64,000 nucleotides of DNA, taken from NCBI GenBank assembly GCA_009829735.1, contig CM020619.1, positions 19,969,816 through 20,033,815 of the forward strand, given 5' to 3'. The translations under genes were made by a program, and so were the position numbers. Below the pieces are notes generated by a model. The model saw nothing but the letters and a program-made list of their open reading frames with translations. It had not been told where the DNA came from and did not search any database. Position 1 is the first letter of the stretch, and each line of letters starts with the position of its first letter. Below, piece after piece: positions 46,560-56,227 of the stretch. The DNA is from Pyropia yezoensis. Its lineage: Eukaryota > Rhodophyta > Bangiophyceae > Bangiales > Bangiaceae.

Positions 46560-48362
46560 ATGGTGACCCCGGGGGTGGAGACAGCCTCCTTGGACGAACG
46601 GATGGAGGATACTTCTTACGATGTAGTGGCCGCCGGGACTTTCGTCGGGGGCTGCGCGGTCGCTCCGAGGGATGGGATGCCCGCGTCACCCGGCTTTGGG
46701 TTGGTCGCAGGATCTCCCCGGGAGGTAGGCCCCGTTGTTCCTCGGGATGCCTTGGGGAGGTGGTTCTACCTCGCTTGGCCCCTGTATGAGGAGGGGTTGA
46801 CGGTTATCCGCTGTGCCGACTTGGCAGAACGATGAGTCGCGTCTGGGACCGCCTACGGGAGAATTTCCCCCGTGGAGTCAAGTTTCCTGCCGGCTACGAG
46901 ACAGACCATCTTGCCTTCCTGGATGAGGTTGAGGTCGAAGACGTGCAGCGGGCCAAGATCCTGTTGGCCCGCGGGGGTACTATCGCCGGCACCGGCAACG
47001 TGCCGACCTTCACTTGGGACGCGGTGGCAACTCGCCCCCCGTACCTACGTGACTTCGATCCGCACAGTCATCACTTTGACGTGCAAATGGAGAAGGACTG
47101 CTGGCGAGGTCCCTACTTGGTGACCTCGTCCCAACTCGAGTGTCCACAGCAGTCACCTGCTAGCAAGGAGCAATACTACCCCAAGAAGCCCGAGTAGTGG
47201 CCTCAATTCGAGGTCCCCTATGGGTTCCCGGCGCTACTGCCACGGTTGCTCGACCACTTCGGCTCCGTCATGTTGACGGCTAGCCCAGACTACCTGGTGT
47301 TTGCCATGTTGGCAACCCACGGGGTCCTTGAGGTCATTTCGACCTGGGTGTCTTGTGTACAGCGGCAGGGGATGTTCTGGCATCTATCCTCCCGGCTTAT
47401 CCAATGTTTGGAGCAGCTCACCCCTCAGCTAGTTGCTGAGGGGTGCCCGTCGGGACAGCTCACTCTAGTCGAGGAGATGCTGCGTCTCCACAAGCTCATC
47501 GAGTGGGAGAGCATCGAGCACAAGTTGCGCCGATCTTCCCGCGGGCCCATGGACGATGGTACACTTCGCCAGTTCGTCTGGGTCGCCCGCGAACTTCACG
47601 ACGGCCGCGTGGTACTCAAGGAGGGGTAGGGCATCGGCGCCTACCCGTATGCCCCGGGGGGGGAACGCCACACTGCGCCTCCCCCGGACAAGGCAATCGT
47701 GGTGGCCGTGGCCTCCCACGGTGACTACATGACTCAACCCACTGCGGGGGCCCCGAGTAGGGGTCGCAGCTACTCTCGGGCTCCGCCTATTCGGCGAGCC
47801 CTTATCTTCCGAGATGATGAGCACCACGTTGGTGCGCACTATTTCTTCATCGGCCGCGTCGGCAGCAACACTCCAAGTATCGGAGACTCCTCAACTTTAG
47901 GAGCGCGTTCGTACTGTTGTGGCGACCGCGAGTTGCAAGTCGGTAGCGGAGTTCATGACGACCGAGTTGGCTCATACCCGGTCGATTGTGCCCCGGTCGG
48001 CCCCACTTGGGCGCGGCAAGCGTCGAGCAAGCCGGGCATACTCGCCTCCTCGCCGTCGTCGCCGTAACTCGAGGCGGTCTTCCTCCGTGTCGGACGAAGA
48101 GCTGTCTTATTCCGTCTCGGAGTCCTCTACCCCGTCGGAGACGGAGTCTGTCCGGCGTCTGCGTCGCCAAATTGCGCGCAAGGCCAAGCAGAAGAATAGC
48201 CACGGTCGTCGCCACTTGAGCGACCGTGAGGGGCGCGACGGTTCCGACTCGGAGCCGCCGCCCCCGCCGACGGGTGCGGAACGTTATTGGCGTGGGTCTC
48301 GCCGCTCACCTCCGCGTGAGGGCGAGGGCCGTGGTTTTGGGGAGTCTAGCATGCGTGCCTAG
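46560..48362 (+). pseudogene. Antisense accessory ORF region of element E
   Basis: Lies opposite to pol of E, between pol and the 3' LTR. It starts at ATG 46560 (MVTPGVETASLDER). Blocks in order: GPYLVTSSQLE (near 47109), FEVPYGFPALL, LLDHFGSVML (near 47250), VQRQGMFWHLSSR (near 47358), MLRLHKLIEW, then VRTVVATASCKSVAEFMTTE (near 47910) and a basic, Ser/Arg-rich and then acidic tail (RGKRRASRAYSPPRRRRRN; SDEELSYS). The FG, RQG...HL and VV...TE blocks line up with those of family 1. A few breaks. The tail suggests a nuclear or RNA-binding protein, which is inference only. Confidence 0.7.
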
Positions 48363-48509
48363 TTGCCAGCTGCCTTTGTTGTGCGAGTATGTGGGTTCGG
48401 GCTGTAGTTAATAGCCACTCTGCGTACCACTTCGACTTGAAGCACTCTCTTGGCACTGTCACTTGGCCTTCCCTCGCGTTGAGGGAGAGCAGTTAGGGTC
48501 GATATCATT
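48363..48509. other. Convergent intergenic region, element E
   Basis: Only about 150 bp between the antisense stop and the stop of pol; no motif recognised. Confidence 0.4.
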
Positions 48510-50342
48510 TCAGGCGCAGTACGCCCGGACCTTCTCAGCAGGAAGATCCTCCACGTATTCCCACGTATAATCTCTTGCCTTATAGCCGAACCAAGCCACC
48601 CTCAAGATGAGGCGGTAAGTGTCCTCATCCCACCCGTAGTCGATGAACTTGTCGAACACGTTCTCCTGCGGGCCCTGTTCGGTCGCAGGTAGCGAAGGCA
48701 GGCGCCACGCTTTCAGCGCGCGCCCAAACCGGGTCGCCTGCCGGAGGTGGTGCAACTTTTACCACGTCCTCTCCGTTTACTGTGCGGACCCCATCTTCAC
48801 TATCGATGGTAAACCGTCGTCCATCCGTACTCAGGACTTGGTATGGCCCCTTCGTTTGGAACACCAACTTACCCCCTGTTTGGGTATGTGAGTGTGCCAG
48901 CACCCAGCCACCCTGCTCGGGGACGTGCTTGGCATTGTGCACCTTCTTGTCAAAAGTACGTTTGAAGCGCTTTTGCGCTTTGTCCATCTCAGCCCTGACT
49001 TTCGAGATGCGCTTCTCGAGCCTAGCAGCGAACTCCACCTTACTGTCAGTGGGAGTCGGGGTACTGCCATCGGCCTCCCTAGTTTGAATCGGGCGCCGTA
49101 CGGCAATAGACCGCACGCGACGTTGGGTCACAAAAGCGAGGTCTACTTCCCCGGTAGATGAGTGAACCTGGGAGTTGTAGGCGGTCGTCAGAATAGAAAT
49201 GTATTGATCCCACGTTTTCACGTGCTCACTCAGGTAGTGGCGCAGCTGTCGAACAATAGTTTTGTTGAAGCGCTCCACCTGCCCATTAGTTCTTTGGTGG
49301 TAGGGGGTGGCATACTTTGTCTGAACCCCCAACATATCCAGCACTCCCTGACACAGTACGGACGCAAACTGCGGTCCGTTCTCCGACAGTGTACTGTCCG
49401 GGATGCCATAAGCGGCAACCGAGTGATCTAGGCAGGCTGACACGACCGAAATGGCCGTGATCTCTGCCAGAGAAATCGCTCGCGTAAGCTTCGTGAAGCG
49501 ATCGCAGATGACCAGGAGGTACTGGTTGCCATCCTCTGTCACTGGCAGGGGCCCGAGGATTTCCATTGCCAACGCGGCAAAGGGCTCCTTGGCCGGGAAC
49601 AGTAACATAGCCGTAGTAGGCCGCCGTTCCAGCAGACGGTTCTGCGCACAGCTTGTGCAGTCAGCCACCCAACTGTAGAAGTCCACCACCATGGACGGCC
49701 AGTAGTACCTGGTCCTCAGGGTCTGGTATAGTTTACTAGACCCCAGGTGTCTACCTGTGGGAGCGTTATGCTTCCTCTCAAGGATACTGTCCTTGAGGGA
49801 TGCGGGGACGACAAGTTGTTCAGTCACTTGAATTACCCCCCTCCTCAAGGGGAGGCCATCGTCTCCGACGAAGAATCTCGTTTCCGCCACCGTATCCAGC
49901 GTATCCCTCTGCAACTTGCAGAAGGAGTCTTCGGCTTGTGCCTTCACCACGTCGTCCATGGACAGGGGCAGGTACTTCTTGTTCCCCGGCACCTCGGGGT
50001 TCAACGCCTGACCCGAGCGCGTGACTACCCCCACGATGGGGATGCCATCATCGACTGGATTAGTGCCAGCCCCTCGGTTGGTACCCGAGAGAGACCGTCG
50101 GCTAGGGCATTTTGCCTGCCGGGACGGTACTCAATATCAAAGTTGAAGGGTGCCAGTCGCACCCTCCACCTGTTGAGGCGGGTGTTGGTGCAATCCGTCT
50201 TACAGATGAACTGCAACGCGCGGTGGTCACAGCGAATGAGGAACTTCTCACCCTGCAGGTAGTGACGAAGTGACGTCACCGCCCACACCACTGCGAGTCC
50301 TTCCAACTCGGTGACTCCATAGTTCTTCTCAGCCGTGTTCAG
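48510..50342 (-). pseudogene. pol: 3' part of pol of element E: RNase H, integrase, chromodomain
   Basis: From right to left: RNase H (ELEGLAVVWAVTSLRHYL, IRCDHRALQF, YRPGRQNALADGLSR); integrase zinc finger (ERKHNAPTGRH...CTSCAQNR), core (MEILGPLPV, SENGPQF, NGQVERFNK); and a chromodomain (FDKFIDYGW...YTWEYVEDLP) ending at 48510. Most of the integrase part is one open stretch of about 470 codons. The visible pol starts at RNase H, next to the PBS. Confidence 0.9.
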
Positions 50343-50360
50343 TCCCCTGCTGCTCCGCCA
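50343..50360 (-). promoter_or_regulatory. tRNA primer-binding site, element E
   Basis: On the - strand TGGCGGAGCAGCAGGGGA, one base different from the site in C and D. Confidence 0.82.
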
Positions 50361-50362
50361 AA

Positions 50363-50830
50363 AGTGGCACATACAACTCGCACACGCGGCGCCCAAGTTG
50401 GGGCGGTGCGCAACGGCTGCCTCCCGTGTCGGGGGATCCGGAAGAAGTGCATGTCGCACACACGCTGTCCCTGTTGTGAGGCAATCCCCCCACTAACAAA
50501 CAAGAAGATGGTGTGTGGGCCAACAGTGTCTTGGTCGGGACCGGGAAGCGAGGCCAAGCCCCGCTGTCCCTCCCCATATCCCCCCAGTGTCCCTTCAGAA
50601 TCTCGCCACTCAGAATCTCCCACCCCAGCACCTGCCCACAGGGCCACACGAAAATTCAAGACGATAAAATGCAGAACACCCTTGAATCCACGTTGGATTT
50701 ACTACTAAGCTAACTATCCCTTACTTAGGGAATATGGACCCAAACGCATGGGGAGAAAAGGGTCAGGCTAGCTGCCTGCCGCCCCTTGCATGGCACGTGT
50801 TGCCCCCTACCTGGGGTCATTACTGCCACA
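50363..50830 (-). repeat. LTR of element E, middle full copy (468 bp)
   Basis: Almost identical to 36270-36737; next to the PBS on its left and to a purine-tract copy (50831-50843, read on -) on its right, so it acts as both a 5' LTR and a 3' LTR. Confidence 0.88.
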
Positions 50831-51228
50831 CTCCCCTCTCCTCAGTTCCGACCGACCCGGTCGGCCCTGCGAGGGGGCATAAAAACGCACATCGCGGCGT
50901 TGGGGGCGCGACTTGCTGTCCCCCCGGTACGTCACGCGGACGTGAAGGCGATAACGTTGACCACCCCCCTCCTCAAGCTTGCCCACTTGACATCTTGCTC
51001 TTATCAGTGCTCACCTTACCACCACCAACACACCCCTCTACCTGACCCTGGGCCGCCCAACGCTGGGGAAGCCACCCGTCTACCCGCGATCCGAGCCCCC
51101 CTCAACTCGAGGCGGGTCTCGTGCAGCTGCAGCCAAGTCGTCTCTCCCTAACTTGGGGAGAGCCATGGTGACCCCGGGGGTGGAGAGTGACTCCTTGGAC
51201 GAACGGATGGAGGATACGTCTTACGATG
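50831..51228 (-). repeat. Second copy of the 3' internal region of element E
   Basis: Matches 36738-36945 plus 46429-46625, the purine tract, leader and first codons of the antisense ORF (ATGGTGACCCCGGGGG near 51164). It shows the target sequence of element D in the empty state. Confidence 0.85.
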
Positions 51229-51373
51229 TATCCACATTGGATTTACTACTAAGCTTCCTATCCCTAACTTAGGGAATATGGACCCAAATGCATGGGGAGG
51301 AACGGGTCAGGCTAGCTGCCTGCCGCTTCTTGTATGGCACGTGTTGCCCCAACCTGGGGTCAATACTGCCACA
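51229..51373 (-). repeat. Partial LTR of element E at the right end
   Basis: Matches the last 140 bp or so of the + strand LTR (for example 36596-36737), ends TGCCACA, and is followed by GCAAG (51374-51378), the partner of the left duplication. Confidence 0.85.
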
Positions 51374-51378
51374 GCAAG

Positions 51379-51654
51379 CAGAGTGACATGACGCCAAGCA
51401 AGATCTAAAAGCTATGGACACAAGCACGTCTCCTCTTACAGGTAGGATCACTCGCTCGGCTTCTTTCCCAGCGCAATGGAGAACGAGTACACATCATTGT
51501 ACACAAACTTCTTTCCAGACAGCTCATCTCTTTCCTTTTCGCTTCGAAGAAGTGCGCCGACAGGGATCCACCGGCCGCTCAAAGCAAACCCTTTTGTTAT
51601 GGCTCGCCTCTTGCACAGCATCGATGATAAGGCGCGAACAGACAGTTGCGACTT
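51379..51654. other. Region without secure gene
   Basis: Two overlapping + strand frames (51414-51698, 51476-51685), neither with a recognisable motif. Confidence 0.4.
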
Positions 51655-52446
51655 TCAAAGCTCAGTGCAAGCTTGCGACCATTGAACCAACGACTTGAAA
51701 GGCACTTGTTTTCGCGACGCGTCGCCTATCTCCCAGGTGTCTTCAAGGGCACGCACCATGTCCGCAAAGTCCGTAGAAAGCTTGCGAAGGTTGATAGTTT
51801 GAGTGAATACTGCGCCACGTTGCAGCCGCAAAGGCTTGGTTTGGTTTCCGTCCAGCAAGCTGGCTGGAGGCCCGTAAGCAGATGATGAGTTCCCTTCCGA
51901 GGAAGGGGACGCCGTTCTCCCATAAGACTCGTGGTTGGCCGTGGTGTCAGGGCAAGAGTCATTCGCCTTATCAGAAGCGATGCATGATGGTGGCTGAACA
52001 GCGGACTGTGATGAAGACCCGGCGCCAGCAGCTGCTGTAGACAGCACATGGGCAGACACCGTCATAACGCCCGGCAGGCACAAGCGGTTGGCGCCCCTCA
52101 TGTGTGCAGATGACAGGCTGAAAACACGAGCCTCAAGTTCCTCACGGAGCTCGAATGTCGTCGCCGTCGAGTTCTTGTGCCTGTTGCGCAGCAGCAGCGC
52201 GCTCAAAGGCACGAAGTAGCTTTCAAGAGATGCGGGTAAGAGTCGGAGAACCAGCGTACGATGAAACGGGCTGACGGTGGCTTCGAGGGGCATTCGATTC
52301 TCTCTCGGATCGAGATCCCTAGGTCGGGCTGGGCGAGGAACGGCAAAAGGGAGATTGACATGGGTGCAACCAGAAGGGGCAAAGCACTCGACCGACTGTT
52401 GATCCGTAGACGCAGCTGCATGGGCTAAACGCAGGACCCATTCCAT
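51655..52446 (-). CDS. Hypothetical protein, unknown family
   Basis: A - strand frame of 264 codons from ATG 52446 (MEWVLRLAHAAASTDQ); the frame remains open upstream to about 52779 without another good start. The protein has a folded-looking N-terminal half (ATVSPFHRTLVLRLLPASLE; SALLLRNRHKNSTATTFELR) and a Ser/Ala-rich low-complexity region. Divergent from the tyrosine-recombinase gene at 53032, so both could belong to one mobile element. Not recognised; may be chance. Confidence 0.35.
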   Translation of the reverse strand: MEWVLRLAHAAASTDQQSVECFAPSGCTHVNLPFAVPRPARPRDLDPRENRMPLEATVSPFHRTLVLRLLPASLESYFVPLSALLLRNRHKNSTATTFELREELEARVFSLSSAHMRGANRLCLPGVMTVSAHVLSTAAAGAGSSSQSAVQPPSCIASDKANDSCPDTTANHESYGRTASPSSEGNSSSAYGPPASLLDGNQTKPLRLQRGAVFTQTINLRKLSTDFADMVRALEDTWEIGDASRKQVPFKSLVQWSQACTEL

Positions 52447-53031
52447 ACCTAATGTCAGCGCGTCAACCGGGATGGTGTCGATGGGTTGCTTGTTAGGCAG
52501 CGCACTTGCGCAGCTTCGCTTCTCGGCCGAGGATGATCGAGGACGACGTCGGAACGTCCAAAGCAGATAGAGAAAAGACGCCTCCGCGCTTGCTACCCGG
52601 CTACTGCGCCACTTGGTGGACGCCCTGGAGGGACGTCTCGTCAATACATCGTGGACAAGTGCCTGATACCGAATGTAACATGAGGGTTGAACACTGTCTT
52701 TTTGATGAGCGGTGAGCACGTGGCATGTGCACCATATATGGGTACCACGATATGGGTCACGTAGCGCTTCTTGTAACAATAGCCGCTATGACAAAGATAG
52801 AGAAAGCGCGCACGAAAATGATCCATGCAACGTCATTCATTCTTCGGACGGCTACCGATTCACGTTCTTCATACATGACATTTTATTTACACGGTGCCAT
52901 ACATCAATGGCAGAGCTGCATGTGCCACACATTGCCATACACGTATGCGGCATCTTCGCGAAGCCTCGCAGCACCACTAAGCGTGGTGCCGTACCTCGAA
53001 CACTGCCCGATACTGAGCAGCGGGACCGCGA
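52447..53031. other. Spacer upstream of the recombinase gene
   Basis: Lower GC; possible promoter region between divergent genes. A + strand frame (52712-53227) overlaps it without a recognisable motif. Confidence 0.4.
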
Positions 53032-54414
53032 TTGTCCGCTTCATCCGTGTTGCTCTTTGGCGAAACCCATAATGCAGTCGTCTGCGAACTCTTACAAGCT
53101 GCGTGTTCCGAGTGCGCGTGGAGCGGAAGACAAACGCTCCAAAACGGCGCGATCAACGTCCGATCAAGCAGCAGTAAGAGAGCCCACCAGGGAATTTGGA
53201 ATGACTACATCGAAATCTGTGCGCTGACAGGCGTGGACCCCAAGCAGCTGTCCGTGTCCACTGCGGCGCATGTGGCCAAGCTCTACTTCTTTCGGACAAA
53301 GCAATTGGCGTTGAGCTTGTCTGTATCGAACCACACTTCAGCGGAGATGACCAGCATCTTTGCGAGCCTTGACCACCAGGGTCGCTGGACGACGGAGGTC
53401 GACGCCTCCCAAAACCCCATTTTCTTTGGAAGCCCTCACAACTTCGAGAATGTGGACAAGGCCAAAAAGGCGCACAAGATCAAGATAGCACATGACGGTC
53501 GCGTGACTCTTCTTGTTGACCCTGTAGAGTGCGCCTTCTGTGACCATCATCTTCGCGGCCAAGTCGACGCTTCTCCCGTCATGCTGGCATTGCACGCGGC
53601 CATGATGACTGCCATGTTCTGCTTATGCGGTTAGACGAGGTGTCCACCATTCGGTAGGTCATGCGTGTGTGCAGCATTCCTTCCTGCTTGCTGCTGGAGC
53701 TGGCACTGCTAGTGCCGTGTTTGCGACACGTGTCCTCACCGAACACTGCTGTCTGAGCACTTGACTTACTCTGTCTGAATGACACGCGCGCGAAGTTCTG
53801 CTCGTGAACTTTTCTGGTCGTCGGTTTTATGATTGAACAGGTGCGAGCATGTGACGCGGTCGACAGACTTGCTTGGTGACCTCGCCTTTAAGATAAATCT
53901 GTACGATCGGAGAAAAGCCTGTGAGGGAAGCTATCAATACTATCTGCAAGGTGCACCAGGAGTTGCGGGAGACCCGCGTGTCGACCCTGTTTTGGCATTG
54001 GGGACGTATCTTCTCGTTCGGGGTGAGGGAAGTGGGTATCTGTTTTGCCCGTTCAATGCCGCCGACGGAGGTCGCTTCGAGATGCGGCCCGACGTGCCAA
54101 TGAACGATGGCGCGTTCCTTGACGCATTTCGCCTCAGCTTTCAAGAAGCAGGCGTCGACACCTGCCGCATTTTCCGCACCCATTCCTTCAAGAAAGGAGG
54201 TGTGCCGCTCCTGAAGTCTCTGGGAGTGCCAGACTCAGAGATCAACGACCGCGGGTTTTGGGAGTCCGACGCTGCATAATTTGTTGCGTACCTCTCCACG
54301 GGCAGCCGCTTGGAGGCGCGTCATAAGTACTGCTCGCCATATGCAGTCATAGCTGACCTCGCTGCTTTAGGCAAGACACTGGACCCAGACATGCTCGCAA
54401 TGATGCTTGATTGA
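53032..54414 (+). pseudogene. Crypton-like tyrosine recombinase, degraded
   Basis: The N-terminal part (about 53150-53530) looks like a core-binding domain (SKRAHQGIWNDYIEICALTG...LYFFRTKQL). The catalytic part follows: the box I Arg/Glu block LMRLDEVSTIR near 53621-53653; then LAFKINLYDRR; then RTHSFKKGGVPLLKSLG with the His block near 54178 and INDRGFWES near 54241; and a possible active-site Tyr in FVAYLSTG near 54280. Tyrosine recombinases with these spacings occur in Crypton DNA transposons and in DIRS elements; no RT is seen nearby, so Crypton is favoured. A GT-AG intron at 53654-53840 keeps the frame across box I. About two breaks make it a pseudogene. Confidence 0.65.
53654..53840 (+). 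other. Probable spliceosomal intron in the recombinase gene (187 bp)
   Basis: Donor GTAGGT and acceptor TTGAACAG; joining the flanks continues the box I block as STIR-CEHVTRSTD in phase 2. The intron contains stops in this frame. Confidence 0.5.
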
Positions 54415-54514
54415 GGGTCTCAGGTGCTGCCTTCGTTGACTGCTGGCGTCTTTTGGTTTGATACATGTTCCACAAGGACGGAAGCTTATGGGTCTACATC
54501 GGATACTATCTGTC

Positions 54515-55360
54515 TCATTGCCGCACCTTTGGAGAGGCCACGGCCAGGTCGAGCGCCTTCGCCTCCCGTGCGTCCGATGGAATCTCCATCGGTGTCGACG
54601 CGTTGCCGCTTGTGGGGGGGGTTGACAAGGAATTCATAGCGTTGGGCCGGTGCGGCCACACGGTGGACAAGGGGCGCCTCAGATGGGTCCGAGGGCCAAG
54701 CTTCACCCGGGTCGCCCCCAAGGCCAACTTGAGCACCCATGCCGGCACTCGAGTGTCGTTGGACATGCGCCGCACCCGACCCACCGACGACTTTGGCAGA
54801 GGTGCGGCCCGCAGCGCAAGCTCAGTGTCCACCGCGCACATGAAGGCGCTTATGCGCAGCGTCGCCGGTCTCTGTTGCGGGGAGGGACCACCGTTGACCT
54901 CGGGCGACGCAGTACAGACCAAAGTGGAGACCGGAAGTGACGCGGGCTCTGCAGGGTGGCACTGAGGAGTCATTACGGGGGAGGGGAGCGTGAGGGTTGC
55001 CTCCGTCGCACAGACCACTTCCCCGTCCACTCCAATCACTGTTGGCACTGAGGGCGCTCGGCCTCTGCCTGCATTGCCATCCAAGCCATCATCCTCCAGC
55101 TGGTCCAAGACGGGGCCCAGCCACGACAGCGATGGTGCCAAAGACGGGGCCTCGTCTTCGCGCGTCACCGAGCATACGCAGCAGCGTTGAGGCTCTCCTC
55201 CAATAGCCTTTGAGCAGACGCAGGGGCACGTGCATAGAGCTAGCGCTTCAACACCCGCGTCGTACAGCTGGCTCTTGGCCGCGTTGGCCAGTCGAGAGAT
55301 GCTAGCCGCATAGCGACAGGTACAGGAGCACGCGGGCGGGCGGGGCGTGTTGCTCGGCAT
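54515..55360 (-). CDS. Hypothetical Cys-rich protein, unknown family
   Basis: ATG at 55360 (MPSNTPRPPACSCTC), 281 codons. The N-terminal third has repeated Cys pairs (CSCTC, CTCPCVCSKAIGG, RCCVCS) that could bind metal; the rest is Ala/Ser/Pro-rich. It converges on the recombinase gene. A + strand frame (54465-54965) overlaps; the - strand frame is longer and has an ATG. Not recognised; real coding is uncertain. Confidence 0.4.
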   Translation of the reverse strand: MPSNTPRPPACSCTCRYAASISRLANAAKSQLYDAGVEALALCTCPCVCSKAIGGEPQRCCVCSVTREDEAPSLAPSLSWLGPVLDQLEDDGLDGNAGRGRAPSVPTVIGVDGEVVCATEATLTLPSPVMTPQCHPAEPASLPVSTLVCTASPEVNGGPSPQQRPATLRISAFMCAVDTELALRAAPLPKSSVGRVRRMSNDTRVPAWVLKLALGATRVKLGPRTHLRRPLSTVWPHRPNAMNSLSTPPTSGNASTPMEIPSDAREAKALDLAVASPKVRQ

Positions 55361-56227
55361 AGCTGGTCACGGGAGTATGAGTGGCGGTGGTGGGTTGCGG
55401 TGGTGGGTGGGCAAGGAAGAAGGACGGCGGTGCAGCTGGTCGGGCCGTGCTGCCTGTACGTGGCTCTTTCATAGAACTCTGTCCTGAGTCCTGGCTGCCC
55501 GCCTGCGGCCGAGGCGCCCGTTGAGCGGGGAGCCTGGGGAGCTGTCCCGAACCCCGAAAACTGCATCTCTGGGGGTCCCCTTTTGATTGCATCGCCTGGG
55601 CACCGAGATTGGATGCACGGGTCTACTGTCACAAGAGGTGGGATGGATCGTGAGAGTGGGAATGGTTCCCGTTGAGAAATTGTGCGGATAAACTCCCCAG
55701 CCGCCCTTCCCAATGCAATGCACCAACCCAGTGCTCCCCTCTTTCAGCGCCATAATTGCTCTCAGGGCGTTTGGGAACTTGCAAAATTAGTTATCTAGAG
55801 TCTTGTGGCGGTTTGTAGTGCCCCCCCCACCGCCAGCTGCAGTTCCGCACCTTGTCGCCCGTGCTTTTCACCCTCCCCGCTCCCTCGCGTACATCACCCT
55901 CGCCGCGCCGCGCGCGCGTGCCGCGACCCGCCGTCGACCGACCCCGCCTGTCCGCCCTTGCCCGTCCCCGCCTGTCTGCCGTGTCTGGGGCCTTGGCTGT
56001 AGCCGCCGCTGCCGCCACCGTCGCGGTAGTTTGCCATCGCCGCCCCCACTGCCGGCGCCGGCTGGCGATGCCGCCCCCACCGCCGCTGCCGCGGCCGCGT
56101 CGGCGGCGCCCGTAGCGGTGTGGGCCGCCCTCCTCCCCCTTTCCCTCCTCGCTCAACCCCTCCCTCACCACGCCACTTTCCCCCTTGTTCCCACCTTTCT
56201 CGCCCGTCGACGTCCAACGCGCCGCCC
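55361..56227. other. Intergenic region and 5' flank of the MYB gene
   Basis: No secure gene. From about 55800 the GC content rises sharply and C-rich runs appear, consistent with a promoter/5' UTR for the gene at 56228. Confidence 0.5.

Larger units (their letters stand above)
36270..51373 (-). mobile_element. Ty3/gypsy chromovirus, family 3 (element E), composite, with element D nested in it
   Basis: Read on the - strand. Parts from right to left: partial LTR (51229-51373), a piece of 3' internal DNA (50831-51228), a full LTR (50363-50830), PBS, the RNase H-integrase-chromodomain end of pol, an antisense ORF region, element D, polypurine tract, and a full LTR (36270-36737). The whole is framed by a GCAAG duplication. 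It is broken and internally shortened. The two full LTRs (both 468 bp) differ at only about 1-2%; the partial one differs by about 8%, so this is an older insertion that later recombined or was homogenised. Confidence 0.88.

Noticed and set aside
54465-54965. A 166-codon + strand frame after the recombinase
   Set aside because: Overlaps a longer - strand frame that has a good ATG and Cys-rich pattern; neither is proven, and the + frame has no motif.
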